A DNA stretch of 64,000 bases from Sisyra terminalis (lineage: Eukaryota > Arthropoda > Insecta > Neuroptera > Sisyridae), in contig OY292274.1 in NCBI GenBank assembly GCA_958496175.1, positions 71,000,630-71,064,629 of the forward strand, read 5' to 3'. Below, in pieces: positions 48,752 to 61,600 of the stretch. The stretch's first letter is position 1. Each line of letters opens with the position of its first letter. The position numbers and the translations under genes were made by a program. The notes beneath the pieces are model-generated. The model did not search any database. It was given only the letters and a program-made list of their open reading frames with translations, and was not told the origin of the DNA.

Positions 48752-51700
48752 CTGTTAAAAAAAAAGTTTTATATTAATAAATTTACTTAAAAAAAGAAAT
48801 ATTACTACGTACAATTTACGAGGCCATTCATAAATTAAGCAAACTAAATTTTACTTTTTTCATAAATTTCCTTCTTTGGCAAGATTTTTTTTTTATCAAT
48901 AGATAAATTATGAACGGCCTTTAATATAACACACAAATTTCTATCGTTTATCAATGTATTCAATAAAAATATTCTATTTAAAAGTCTTAGTAAAATTAGT
49001 CTAATAAAAATTTGCGTATTATATTCCAAAAAAAAAAAAAAAAATTACAATAAATCATTGTAATCAAGACTATGTGTTTAAAATTCACTTACCACAACAA
49101 ATACATAAAATTAAATAACTATTTAAAGTATTAATTTGGTTAACTTGTATATAATTATTGAAATTATATAGAAGTTGTCATACAATCATGCAATGTTTAA
49201 CTATTGTATATATTAGTAATAATTATAGAGAAGTAGAAAGTAGAACAACCATATCATCACTTCCATCGTCACTCTGAAAAATAATCTACATAAGCATGCA
49301 AAATTCTAATATTAAACCACTAAAAAAAAAACTATCGATAAGCTTCTAACGACTAAAATCGCAATTAAATACAAAGAGTATAGTAAAGAGTTTAAAGTTT
49401 ACACAGAAGAAAGACATATATGTGCCGTTATAAATTTTGAAAGTGAGTCAAGTCCATTTCAAGAACAATCCCTATAAGTCAAAATAAGATTTTTTCACTG
49501 ACTGAACAGTTATACTGTATAGACAAGTACTATAAATGGGTTGGTAGGAGTGCATGGGGGATTTTTTTTTCAAGTTGGTATGTTTTTACGCCTTATATAC
49601 TTTCAATACTTTAATACTATTATGCCCACAAGTTTAACTTAGATGTATATGCAACCATGTATGCTTTGGTGTATTGCGGTTTGCATATACACACACTGAT
49701 CCCACTGATCTGCCAATGACGCGAAGTAGGGAAAAATCTTTTGAAAGTATACTTCTTTAGTTATGAAAAAATAATCAGATTAATGCAAGGAAAGTCGACT
49801 ATTGCATTATATTACTTGATATTTTTCTATAATTGAATTAAAAATCAATTTCAATATATAGTTAGAAATGGGTAATGAAAACATTAACACAATTACTATT
49901 GTATGAATATAATCAAAGCCGGACTCAGGATTTTTTTCTGGGGGGGAGGGCACAATTTTATCATTTATTTGCAAGATTTCATTTTCGTTGTTAACAAAAA
50001 CGCCAATTTTTCCCTCCGCCGTAGTATCTTATGTTGCCTATACGACATTAGTAATAAAACCACGTGGTCAGAGCTTCTGAAAACTTGCAAGGTTTATAAA
50101 ATACACAAGTGGCCTCATGCGCCACGTGACGTATCCAGAAGAAATTCGTACATTCATTCAGACTGATTCAAATTTCAAAATTCTTCGTATGACGTCATAA
50201 TTTTTTTTCTAATGGGGCAACCTGTGTATTTACAAACCTTGAATAACTGGCACCTTTTCGGCGCTGTACAAAACCAGAATAATTAAGTCAAATAAGTCTA
50301 CTCTCAAAAAAAAAAAAATTGTAGACACATAAAATTCGTATTAAAATGTTCCAAACAATTTAAAAATGCAATATTCCAGTGGCGGTAATGTAAAAAATGC
50401 ATAATAGTAGACATTAACGTATTCATGAATATTGTGAAAAATCCTATATTTTGTGAGCCAATCTATCATTGATAAAAAGTGCTCAATTCACAATACAAAT
50501 TTAAATGTTTACGTATATGCATAATAATAGCATGCATGTAACTCTGGTTGCCTATACGACACTAGATGTTTTGACGTTTGGAAAAACCACGTGGTCGGAG
50601 CTTCTGATAACTGGCACCTAGTCGGCGCTGTACAAAATCAGAATAATTTCGTCAAATAAGGCCTACTCTCAAAAAAAAAAGTCGTAGATACATAAAATTC
50701 GTACTAAAATATTCCAAACACGTGGCGGAAATGTAACTTTCTTTACAGCTTTTCCAAAAGAAAGCATAATAGTAGACTATTATATACATGAATATTGCAA
50801 AAAGCCTATATTTCTCAACCAATCAATCATTGAAAAAAGTCCTTAATTCCATTATATTTTCTTTTGATTTAATATAAAAATTTAAATCTTTACGTATATG
50901 CATAATAATAGCATACATGTAAATTGGTTGCCTATACGACACTAGACGTTTGGAAAAACCACGTGTTCAGAGTTTCTGATAACTACCACCTATTCGGCGC
51001 TGTACAAAACCAGGATAATTTTGTCAAATATGGTCTACTCTCAAAGAAAAATCGTAGCTACATAAAATTAGTATTAAAATGTTCCAAAAATTTAAAAAAC
51101 GCTATATTCCCGTGGCGCGGCAATGTAACTTTCTTTACAGTTCTTCCAACAGAAGCCAAAAAAAGGTATAATAGTAGAATATTATATACATTTTATGGGT
51201 TATTAATTTCGTCTGACTAAAATTTGTTCATAAACCTCTGCCTCTATCCGATTTCAAAGATCCCCCTGCTGCACGTCACCGAAAGTGTTTTACATAATAT
51301 TTTAAACACATAATATTTGGTTTTAATCTCCAGCTATTCCTATTGTTTCAAATTTTCATCGTCAACAGCAATGAATTCTTATTGAACTTTTCAATCTTAG
51401 TGGAAATTTTTTCACTTGAAGAATAGAAGTAGCTGGTATAGTCTGTTTTACAACGATTATCCAATATTCCCCAACAACAACAAAACATTAGTGGACATGG
51501 ATTATTATCAACTTTCAAAATTAGCGATTTTTCATGATTTTGACACAAGTTTCGACATAGGTTCCTATTTGAGGGCCAACTCGCCATGTAGATCCTACTA
51601 GAATCTTTAATATAGTGCTGACAATGAAACTTTCATCTCTATTCCATACTCTTTGGTTATTAAAAAAAGCGCAAACCACTGATCCAAAGAATTGATGGAA

Positions 51701-52570
51701 AAAATTCTTACATCCAAAATTCCTGCCGACGGTTCAGAGGCGTAGCCGACCTCGTTATGCTCTTCAATTTCATCATCTGACGAGTCGGACGAACTTGGTT
51801 CCACATAACTATTTCTACAACAAACATTTGAAAAAAACGTAAAAATACAAATTGAAAAATTCAAATTCAAAATTACCTCGACACTTTACACACTAATTGA
51901 GCAAGATCCGTAAATGTATAGCCACTCATCAAATGTTGTTGGGACGTGGTGGCCAGATTGGCCTGGTTGGACTTGAACAGTGGTAGGGCGCCGGCTTTTA
52001 ATTGGCCCTCGAAATACGTTTTTCCGTGCTGGTAGCCCACGTCTTTGATCTCATCAAAACTGCTAAACTGTAACGTTTTATATTTGTCGATCGGCGGACG
52101 AATGTAGTCGCAATAATCGGACGATTTGACTTCCTGCGGACAAAAAATTGAAAATTTAATAAAAAAAAATTCGGTATATTAATATGTTAATTAAATTGGA
52201 TCACCTCCAATTGTCGAACACAACTGACGTAGGCCAATCGCGATTGAATATCCGGCAAATTTGGAACTTTCACATTACTGGTGAAAGGATTCCATCGTTT
52301 CCATAGTAACCACCACCCAGATAAATCATCACCGTAGTTTGTTAAATCCGTATCATCCACAGAACCAACATCGATCGCCAAAATGTGATTGGCACCATGG
52401 CTTCTCATAACATCAGCTAGATCATCAAAAAAAAAAACATTAACTTTTTAAGTTCAAGAAAAAAATTCACATGTATGATATTTTTTTTTTGTTGTCAATT
52501 GCAGAAAATAAATTCACCTAAACCCAACAAGTGGCACATAAATCTTTAGGTATGTTTCACCTCTACAAAT

Positions 52571-52601
<31 letters not shown>

Positions 52602-55600
52602 CGTAATACTATGATAAAAATGATTATGGCATCAGTGTTTTATTCTAGAGGCTATCGAAAAGTATACCTGGCACATTATTTGTATAGCATCCATCAACAA
52701 GAAGATGACCATCGATGGGATCACATATGGGGGGGAAAATTCCAACGAAAGACATGCTTGCTCGAATGTAGCGCCACATTTGTCCTAATATTATATCCCC
52801 AGTAAAAGTTTTTAAATGGTAAAATGTGATTTATCTATATATATATATAACTAAAAGCAACCAATTGAAAATTTTTTCGATCAATTTCAATTCGCTTGTG
52901 ATTGGTTATCTGTATTCAGATATAAAGTCAAACAAAAACTAATTAAGTCCGCAACCTTTTGAAATGAGAACCAAACTATTACCCACAAGAAAATTTCTTT
53001 GCAACACATGCAAATTGGCACTAATCTAAGAAAAAAAAAATAGGGACGCTGGAAAAAACTAAAAAAAAAAAAACAATTTGCTGTCCATATCGAAAATAAT
53101 CATTTTTATCAATCAAACTATACGCTTATTGAATATACGCTTTTTTTGGGTTCAAATACCGAAACATACCTTTTTCTCTGAAGTCCAGTGTAAACATTTT
53201 TTTTTTTACAATCGTTTTATGACTACAGTAAGCTTACGAAGTAAAGATACAGGGGAACGGGGGAAAAACGAGAGAATCAATTAATCATTTGTATACATAC
53301 CTGGAAGATTATTGACATAGCCGCCATCTAACAGTAGATGACCATCGGCGGGATCGCATAGGGGTGGCATATAACCGGACAGGGACATTGAGGACCGCAC
53401 ATAACGCCACACAGACCCTGTGGATCACACACAACACACTCCACTACAGCTATACTTTATAAAATTTATTTTCTATTTATTAAAATATATTTGGACAAAA
53501 CAAAAAAAAAATTGGATTAAACAAAAAACTCAGTTACGCATGAAAAAAACCAAACATTTTACCCCCCATCCCTCTCAGCAATTGAAAAAAAAAAGTTTAT
53601 TTTTAACGGTAATTAAGGCCTAATAAATAACCACATTGCTTTAGTCAAATTAAATGACATTATGTGACAATTAGCATGTTAAGATATTTTTTAATCATTA
53701 TCACAAAAAAAGAATGAGTTTACTATTTTTTTTTCAATTTTATAGTAATTAATTAACATAAGTGTCATAAAAATTTAAATGTGTATGTATATGCATAATA
53801 ATATCATACATGTAAATCGGGTTGCCTACACGACACTAAGACGTTTGGAAAAACCACGTGGTCAGAGCTTCTGATAACTGCCACCTATTCGGCGCTGTAC
53901 AAAACCAGAATAATTTTGTCAAATAAAGCCTACTCTTAAAAAATCATAGATACATAAAATTCATATTAAAATGTTCCAAACACTTCAAAATGCAATATCC
54001 ATGGCGGAAATGTAACTTTCTTTAGAGCTATAGAAGCCAAAAAAATGCATAATAGTCGACTTTATTGTATACATGAATGTTGTGAAAAAGCCTATATTTA
54101 GTGAGCAAATCAATCATTGTTAAAAAGTCCTCAATTCCATTATATTTTCTTTTGATTTTATATAAAAATTTAAATGTTTAAGTATATGCATAATAAAAGC
54201 ATACATGTAAATCGGGTTGCCTATACAGCACTAGGCGTTTAGAAAAACCACGTGGTCAGAGCTTCTGATAACTGCCAGCTAGTAGGCGCTGTACAAAACC
54301 AGGATAATTTTGTAATAAGTATAAGGACTACTTTCAAAAAAAAATCGTAGATACATAATATTCGTATTAAAATGTTCCAAACACTTAAAAATGCAACATT
54401 CCAGTGGCGGAAATGTAACTGATTAGAAAAAAATGATGCATATGTTGTTGGGAATGATTTTGTTGGGCTTTTTCACAATATTCATGTACATCAACTGATT
54501 CAAAAAAAAAAAATTTTTTTTTCTTAGTTATATCGAAAATATTATTGGGAATGACCAAAAAAAATCCTGTGAAAGTTTAAGCTCTTAATATTAATATTAA
54601 GAGGTGCCGCATCGAAAATTTCGATTTTCCATTTAAATAACATGGCAACAATAATCTCTTGCACTTTGGAATTTTATAGCTCACGTTGGTGACGACAATA
54701 TTTCTGAATGACCAAGGTGTATTCTTGTAGAAAATTGAACGATCTACAAAAAAGGTCCCGTACAAGTTTTTGATATATTTATTCCTTCAACAGTTATTCG
54801 TTGTCAAAGTTGAACTAAAGAGAAATTTTAATATTTTTTCAATTTTTTAACGCAACCATCAATTTTATGAGTAAATTTCATGGGACATTTTTTGTAGAGC
54901 ACTTTTTTTCCAATAACTTATCTATATAAAAGTTTTTCAAATTTTTTACAGGTCCTAAGTTATTTGCATTAAACTGAAAATTCCCTGAATTATGATATTT
55001 GTAACAAAAAAATTATTTTCTTTATTTTAATTAAATAACTTAGGACCTGTGAAAAATATCAAAAACTTTTATAGAGATAAGTTTAAGAAAAAAAGGTTCT
55101 CTACAAAAAATGTCCTATAAAATTTTCTCATAAAATTGATGGTTGCGTCAAAAAATTGAAAAAATATTACAATTTCTCTTCGGTTCAACTTTGACCTCGA
55201 ATAACTTTTGAAGGAATAAATATATCAAAAACTTGTACGAGACCTTTTTTGTAGATCGTTCAATTTTCTACAAGAATAAATTTTGGTCATTCCGAAATAT
55301 TGTCACCAACGTGAGCTATAAAATTCCAAAGTGCCAGAGAATATTGTTTCCATGTTACTAAAATGGAAAATCGAAAATTGCGATGCGGTACCTCTTAACA
55401 TTAATATTAAGAGCTTAAACTTTCGCAGGATTTTTTTTTTGTCATTCCCAATATTTTCGATATACTTAAGAAAAAAAAATCATCATTTTTTTTTTGAATC
55501 AGTCTACTGTACATGAATATTGTGAAAAAGCCTATATTTAATGAGCCAATCAATCATTGATAAAAAGTCTTCAATTTCATTGTATTATCTTTTGATTTAA

Positions 55601-58600
55601 TATAAAAGTTTAAATGTTTACGTATATGCATAATAATAGCATACATGTAAACCGGGTTGCCTACACGACAGTAATGGTAAAACCACGTGGTCAGAGCTTC
55701 TGAAAACTGGCAAGGTTTATAAAATACACAGGTGGCCTCATGCGCTACGTGACGTATCCAGAAGAAATTTGTACATTCATTCAGACTGATTCAAATTTCA
55801 AAATTCTTCGTATGACGTCATATTTTTTCCTTAAAATATTTATAATAACTGGCACCTTTTCGGCGCTGTACAAAACCAGGATAATTTTGTCAAATAAGGT
55901 CTACTCTCACAAAAAAAAAATCGTAGATACATAAAATTCGTATTAAAATGTTCCAAACAATTAAAAAATGCAATATTCCCGTAGCGGAAATGTAACTTTC
56001 TTTACCGGGAAAGAAGCCAAATAAAATGTTTAATAGTAGACCTTATTGTACGTGAATATTGTGAAAAGCCTATATTTAGGTAGGAGCCAATCAATCATTG
56101 ATAAAAAGTGCTCAATCCCATTATATTTTCTTTTGATTTAATATACAAATTTAAATGTTTACGTTTATGCATAATAATAGCATACATGTAACTCTGGTTG
56201 CCTATACAACACTAGATGTTTTGACGTTTGGAAAAACCACGTGGTCAGAGCTTCTGAAAACTGGCACCTATTTGGTGCTGTACAAAACCAGGATAATTTC
56301 GTCAAATAAGGTCTACTCTCACAAAAAAATCGTAGATACATAAAATTCGTATTAGAATGGACGTGTTAATAATTCTAAATTCAAATTTATAATTTGAACC
56401 AATCAATCATTGAAAAAAATGCCTCAATTCCATTATATTTTCTTTGTAATTCACCCAATTATTTTATGGGTTATTAATTTCGTCTGACTAAAATTTTTTC
56501 CATAAACCTCTAGCTCCATCTGATTTCAAAGATCCTCATGCTGCACCTCCCCAAAAGTGTTTTACATAATATTTTAAACACATAATATTTGGTTTTAATC
56601 TCCAGCTATTCCTATTGTTTCAAATTTTCATCGTCAACAGCAATGATTCATATTGAACTTTTCAATCTTAGTGGAAATTTTTTCACTTGAAGAATAGAAG
56701 TAGCTGGTATAGTCTGTTTAGCAACGATTATCCAATATTCCCCAACAACAACAAAACATTAGTGGACATGGATTATTATCAACTTTCAAAATTAGCGATT
56801 TTTTTATGATTGAAGAAAATAACATTTCACTTTAAAACCACTGAAAGAATAGCCCCATATTCTTGCAACACTAAAGTAGTTGAATACTGGCAGATAAATA
56901 TACAATTTTTAAACTACTATAATCTTCAATCATTAGGATATGTCGAACAAAATACAAACGAATACGTACCCCCTTGTAAAACATCTATTCAGAGTTTAAT
57001 TCGATAAAATTATTATCAAATAATTTTATTTTATGAAAAAAAAAATATATGAAATGATGCAGCCGAATTATGAAAAGAAATGAAGAGATGATAAGCTGCA
57101 TTATGTACACAAGTGCAAAAGCCAGTTAATTCCCAGATCCTAACAGACTAACCAACCACAAGCAATTATAATTTTGTCTTTTTTTTCTCTGTTTTTTTTT
57201 TTGTTATAATATATTCGCGACAACAACTAATAAACAGAGTATATTGTAACTATAAAAAAAAGTTAGCATTAAACACATTCACAAATTTCAACATTTCATA
57301 TAATATTTTATAAGAAAAAATAATGACGAAAAAAAAATCATCGTTCCCGAAACTTACCGTGGGTGTGAATTCGCATACAACTTTCCGTGATATCAGTCGT
57401 AACCGTAAAATACGGAAGCCATAAATCTTCGATGTGCGTTTCACCAAATGTGCTACGAATCGTTTCGTTAAAGTCCTTACCACTGAACATGGACGTCATC
57501 GGATATGTCAAGTCCCAAATTTGACGCCACCATTGGGTCATTTTCTTTAAAATTACAAATTAATTTACGTAAATATGTATTACATGTAGGGCTTGGTTTA
57601 TATGGAAACCCATGTGGTTGCTGAATGGAAAATCATAGGCATAATCGGGCATAATTTTCAAATATTACTACAACTATTACAATAATCTGTACTAATATAT
57701 ACAATTCTTATTTCGATTTTGAACCCAATTTTAGGGTAAATATTTGTTTCATGAGGCTCTTATTCCAAATTTAACATTTTTGTCTGTCTGTGTGTCCCGA
57801 TTTAACTAAAGAACAGAACAACCGAATTTAATGAAATTTAGTATTAAGATACAACACAATTTCCCACAGACTATAGGCTACTTATCGTTTCAAAAAAATA
57901 ATAAGGGAAGGTATTCCCTAGGGATGAAAACAGAAATTTTTACTTTAAACAGGTGAGTTATATATCATTGGAAAGGTAATTTAAAGCTAGAAAATAATCT
58001 GTAAAAATATTTTTAGTCGAACTGATAAAATTTAAATTTTAAAAAATTGCCTCTTTGAAATATAAACCTTTATATATATACTAGCTGATCCCGGCGACTT
58101 CGTCTGCGTAACGTTGGTGTTGATTGTTTTCTTTTTAGGGTTGCTTCTTGTAGTGGTAGTATATGGAAATTTTTATTTTTCTTATTTCTTTTACAAAAAA
58201 CATTATCATACTTAAAAACACTATTTTGTCGAATTTAATTTATTAGTTTTCAAAAAAAAAATATTTATAAATATCAAAAAAGAGTATGTCTATTGCGTAT
58301 AGCTACGATAGGTTTACCTACCGTGGACCAAATAATCCGTAAATCAATCAGCATCTATACATAAATAAAGTCGGTCTTAATTATGACCTAAAAAAAGTCG
58401 AAACTTATCAAAATACTCGCGTTAAAATAACAGAAGTTAAGGGTCTAGATTTTGAATATTAGTAGAAATCTCTATTAACATCGCTATTAACATCAACTAT
58501 TTGTCTTATATATATAAAGGTTTATATTTCAAAGAGGCAATTTTTTAAACTTTAAATTGAATTTACTGTGCTTTCTGTCAGTTCAACTAAAAATATTTTT

Positions 58601-61600
58601 ACAGATTATTTTCTAACTTTAAATTACCTTTTCAATGATATATAACTCACCTGTCTAGTGTAAAAATTTCTGTTTTCATCCCTAGGGAATACCTTCCCTT
58701 ATTATTTTTTTGGAATGATAAGTAGCCTATAGTCTGTGGAAAATTGTGTTGTATCTTAATACCAAATTTCATTAAATTCGGTTGTTCCGTTCTTTAGTTA
58801 AATCGGGACACACAGACAGACAGACAGACAAAAATTTTAAAAATGTTAAATTTGGAATAAGGGTCTCTTGAAACAAATATTTACCCTAAAATTGGGTTCA
58901 AAATCGAAATGTACAGACAGACGTAAGAATTTTATATATTAGTATAGATTAGGGTGATTTTTTTTTTACTTTTTTTGACTTTTTTTGGTCCCATCGTGAA
59001 ATTTTGTTGGAAACACCAAAAAAAAAAGTTCCCTGAAAGTTTGAGCCCTTAATATTAATTTTAAGTCCTCGACCAAGACGTGTTAAGATTTCCCATTGCA
59101 AATACACGGAAACTGAGTTTTTATTTTTAAATTTGTATATCTCAGCGGGCCATTTCATGGGATCGCTTTTACCGACAGTGGTTTTTTCTCAGAATTAAAC
59201 GCTCTACAAAAGTGCCCATTGCAACAAAGTCGTAACTCACACCGGTGAGGTAGTACGGGCCACTGATCCTGATTTTTCCATAAAATTCGCGTTTTTTTGA
59301 ATTTATCTCGTAAATAACAGGATCTACGGAAAAATTATAAATGAAAAACTTGTAGAGAATTTGATTTCCTACAAAAAAGTTCCTGTAGACCAAATCGCGA
59401 AGATCAATATTGAACGAGATATTAAGCCTTGAATTTTATGGAAAAATCAGGTTCAGTGGCCCGTACTACCTCACCGGTGTGAGTTACGACTTTGTCGCAA
59501 TGGGCACTTTAGTAGAGCGTTTAATTCTGAGAAAAATCAATCATCGGTAAAAGCGATCCCATGAAATTCCGCTGAGATATAGAAATTTAAAAATAAAAAT
59601 CAGAGTTTCCGTGTATTTTCAATGGGAAATCTTTACACGTCTTGGTCGAGGACTTAAAATTAATATTAAGGGCTCAAACTTTCAGGGAATTGTGTTTTTG
59701 ATATTTCCAACAAAATTTCACGATGGGACCAAAAAAAAAAAAGTAAAAAAAAATCACTCTAATATATATATATATATATATATTGACACATAGTTGATGT
59801 TAATAGCATAAAGGCTTACGTATCTAACATTCTGATGCTCCTAATTATAAAGACATGGGTTCAAATCTACAGTAAACTTTTTTTTATATTTTTTTTTTGT
59901 ACAAAATTCTTACAAATAGACCTTTAGAGTTGCTCAATAAGGAAATATTAATGAAAAAAAGTAATAGTAGTAATAATAATAATAATAATAATAGTAATAC
60001 AATTTAAAGTAAATACGTTTTTAAAACTCTGCATACATAAAATCCTGTATTTATTGATCCCCTCTGACAGATGAAATTTTAATACTCGATGTATTCCTTT
60101 TAAAAAGTAGACATCTGATAAGAATGTTTTTTTTTAATATTCCTACCCTAAAAGAGTAATAGGGGTGACTAAGTTTGTATAAGAAAATGTGGAGTTAATC
60201 AGCAATCGAAATTTTGAATTCAATAAGTGTAATTAATAAATAAATAGGAACTGGGTTTCGTGCATTTGAACAAATTTTAATTTCGCCGTAGTTTTGTACA
60301 TTTCAGTAGTGTAAAAGTTGAGACAATGAAATGGGATTTCTACTAATATTCTAAATATCTGGGCGAGAGTTTTGATAACTTTTTACTGTTTTAAGTCATA
60401 ATTATGACTGAATTTATTGAACTTAACGACAGTTTTTATTTATGTATAGACGGTGATTGATTTACGGATTAATTGGTTCACGGTAGGTATACGGAATAGA
60501 CCATACTCTTTTTAGATATTTATAAATATTTTTTGAAAATTAATTGATCATTATATACAACTATTTTATTTTAAGTAACAGTTTATTAAATGTGTCTTTT
60601 TCAAGTCGACAAAATAGTGTTTTCAGGTATGATTATGTTTTTCGTAAAATAAATTTTTCATACGCCACTACAAAGAGCCAATTTAAAAAGAAAATATAAT
60701 CTATACCTACGTTACGCAGACGAAGTCGCGGGAATCAGCTAGTTAGTGATATAAGTATAAAATGCAACTCCCATTTCTATATGATACTTATTTCTTGATC
60801 TTCTTGATTAAATTTCACATGCCTCATTATACCCACCCTAAAGTAAATGTGGAATTTTGAACGATAAAAATCTGTTTTATTCTGGCATTTAAATATTGTT
60901 TTCTGATATACTCAACGATGTACCATTTTCCATCCAACAACCAGTCATTGACTTTATAAATCATCCATAATTATATATGGCTTCATTTAAAATTTTCAAA
61001 AAAAAAATTATTATCTTCCTATACCTTTGACCATTCACGCGCTTTTTGCGTCATTGTCGTAATGTTTTTTTCCGAACACCAAAGAGCTCCCATAAAAGCG
61101 CCAATGCTCACACCTCCAACCATATCAATTGGAATACCTGCCTCCTGCAATTAAGGATAATAATAATCACTTGATTTCAAATCATATTAGTGCATTAAAC
61201 TCACCTGAATTGCTTTGATCATTCCGACATGCGCCGCTCCACGAGCTCCACCGCCCCCTAACACTAATCCGACCGATGTTCCCGTCAACCATCGAGCCAA
61301 TCGGGAGAAATCTGAATGTACATTTGGCTCTGACATTAGCACTTTACTATATAATTCATTCTAAAAAAAAAAAAAATACATAAATATTTTATCAAAAAAT
61401 ATATAGTTTTAGGCCTTGTTTGCATAGAAAATCGTGACGATCGCTGATAATCAGGCACTAGTACTTCAATAAGTTTATAAAAGCCTAATTTTTTCCACCC
61501 CATGATTTTCTACGTAAACAAAATCTGTTGCTTAAATTAAACATAATAATCTAGTTGCAAATATTACAAAAAAAATCGCTAAGGGTATAGCAAAATTTGT

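Larger units (their letters stand above)
53760..56400. repeat. Tandem repeat of about 390 bp with E-boxes, cluster 2
   Basis: This is the same unit as 49998-51190, in the intron upstream of the active-site exons. CACGTG occurs at 53855, 54249, 55684 and 56238. The landmark TGCATAATAA word repeats 397 bp apart at 53789 and 54186. The cluster is interrupted by foldback family 1 copy e (54493-55505) and a CRE MITE (55713-55830). Confidence 0.8.

Noticed and set aside
51416..51601. Plus-strand open frame ([15 protein letters not shown]...) antisense to the swiss cheese intron
   Set aside because: It lies in a dispersed repeat also found at 56456-56800, where the frame is not continued, and no family is recognised.
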